From NCBI GenBank assembly GCA_945827765.1, contig CALZPS010000095.1, positions 1 to 6,451 on the forward strand: 6,451 nucleotides of DNA. The letters are read 5' to 3'. The translations under genes and the position numbers were made by a program. The notes beneath the pieces were generated by a model, which saw nothing but the letters and a program-made list of their open reading frames with translations, ran no database searches and had not been told where the DNA came from. Positions 5,947 to 6,451 of this stretch are shown here, in pieces (position 1 is the first letter of the stretch; every line of letters starts with the position of its first letter). Origin of the DNA: an uncultured Lachnospiraceae bacterium (GTDB taxonomy: Bacteria; Bacillota; Clostridia; Lachnospirales; Lachnospiraceae).

Positions 5947-6451
5947 ATTTCGATTAAAGACTACGACAGAGGCAGAGGATATCGTCAGCAGTATGCTGGC
6001 GGATTTGGGAATCGAGGGAGTGCAGATTGAGGACAAGATTCCGCTGACCACTGCGGACAAGGAGCAGATGTTTGTGGACATCATGCCGGAGGCCGAGGCA
6101 GATGACGGTGTTGCGTATTTGAGCTTTTATCTGGATGTGGAGGAAGAGCCTGGAGAGATTCTGGCACAGATACAGACTGAGCTTGAAGATATGTCGGCAT
6201 ATGTAGATGTCGGTGAGTGCACGATAGAGGAGTCCCAGACGGAGGATGTGGACTGGGTCAACAACTGGAAACAGTATTTTCACCAGTTTTATGTAGATGA
6301 TATCCTGATAATCCCTTCGTGGGAGAATGTGAAACCGGAGGATGAGGGCAAACTGGTGATTCATATCGATCCGGGCACGGCGTTTGGCACAGGAATGCAT
6401 GAGACAACCCAGCTTTGTATCCGCCAGCTGCGCAAATATGTGCCTCCACAG
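5933..6451 (+). CDS. prmA: Ribosomal protein L11 methyltransferase, N-terminal part (truncated by window end)
   Basis: The frame runs open from ATG 5933 to the last base, giving the first 173 residues of a protein usually about 290-320 long. PrmA is cytoplasmic and uses S-adenosylmethionine to methylate amino groups of ribosomal protein L11. Visible here are the small N-terminal L11-recognition domain, beginning MKWNKFRLKTTTEAEDI as in clostridial PrmA, the linker with EDVDWVNNWKQYFHQF (about 103-118), the substrate-side IIPSW segment and the highly conserved DPGTAFGTGMHETT (146-159) that opens the methyltransferase domain. The glycine-rich SAM motif I lies beyond the window. A strong AAGGAG at 5920-5925, 7 bases before the ATG, fixes the start. 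No terminator separates it from the upstream symporter, so read-through is possible; a weak TAAAAT at 5835-5840 lacks a matching -35. The similarity is from family knowledge rather than a search. Confidence 0.95.
   Translation, partial: MKWNKFRLKTTTEAEDIVSSMLADLGIEGVQIEDKIPLTTADKEQMFVDIMPEAEADDGVAYLSFYLDVEEEPGEILAQIQTELEDMSAYVDVGECTIEESQTEDVDWVNNWKQYFHQFYVDDILIIPSWENVKPEDEGKLVIHIDPGTAFGTGMHETTQLCIRQLRKYVPPQ

Noticed and set aside
5954..6400. Minus-strand open frame of 148 codons within prmA
   Set aside because: It is antisense to clearly conserved PrmA sequence, including DPGTAFGTGMHETT.

Overview
The window looks like Gram-positive Clostridia, most probably a gut Lachnospiraceae. This is inferred from strong AAGGAGG-type ribosome binding sites, moderate GC, tightly packed genes and the character of the PrmA N-terminus. 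No marker gene in the window fixes the species. The first 46 bases are not genomic: they are an Illumina Nextera i7 adapter (end of P7, an 8-base index, then the transposon mosaic end). Native sequence begins at 47, and the window start is almost certainly a raw contig end.

Layout. Positions 85-2355 and 2348-4189 hold a two-gene, translationally coupled operon for a heterodimeric type IV ABC exporter. The first half-transporter carries the degenerate ATP site: Asp in place of the catalytic Glu, and Gln in place of the switch His. The second carries the catalytic Glu and His but has an altered signature motif. The motifs complement each other as in TM287/288, BmrCD and LmrCD. The first subunit also has an unusual acidic extracytoplasmic insert of about 165 residues between TM1 and TM2.

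A long, nearly perfect hairpin (4192-4256) closes the operon. Its A and T tracts would let it terminate transcription from either strand. The spacer 4257-4453 encodes no protein I can support. It has a good minus-strand promoter match (perfect TTGACA, 17-base spacer, TAGACT) aimed back at the hairpin, so a minus-strand small RNA of about 145 nt is plausible. A weaker plus-strand promoter lies just ahead of the next gene.

Positions 4454-5716 encode a sodium:alanine/glycine symporter of the AGCS family, with a short N-terminus for the family. Between it and the last gene are about 215 bases with no complete gene. The second part is an open, protein-like frame (5755-5946) without a credible start, which runs 14 bases into the next gene and may be the tail of a decayed gene. 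Positions 5933-6451 are the first 173 codons of prmA (ribosomal protein L11 methyltransferase), cut by the window end before its main SAM-binding loop.

The three units (exporter operon, amino acid carrier, ribosome modification) have no evident shared pathway. I see no CRISPR array, tRNA, rRNA, insertion sequence or phage gene, and no clear previously undescribed system. The best leads are the exporter insert and the possible small RNA.
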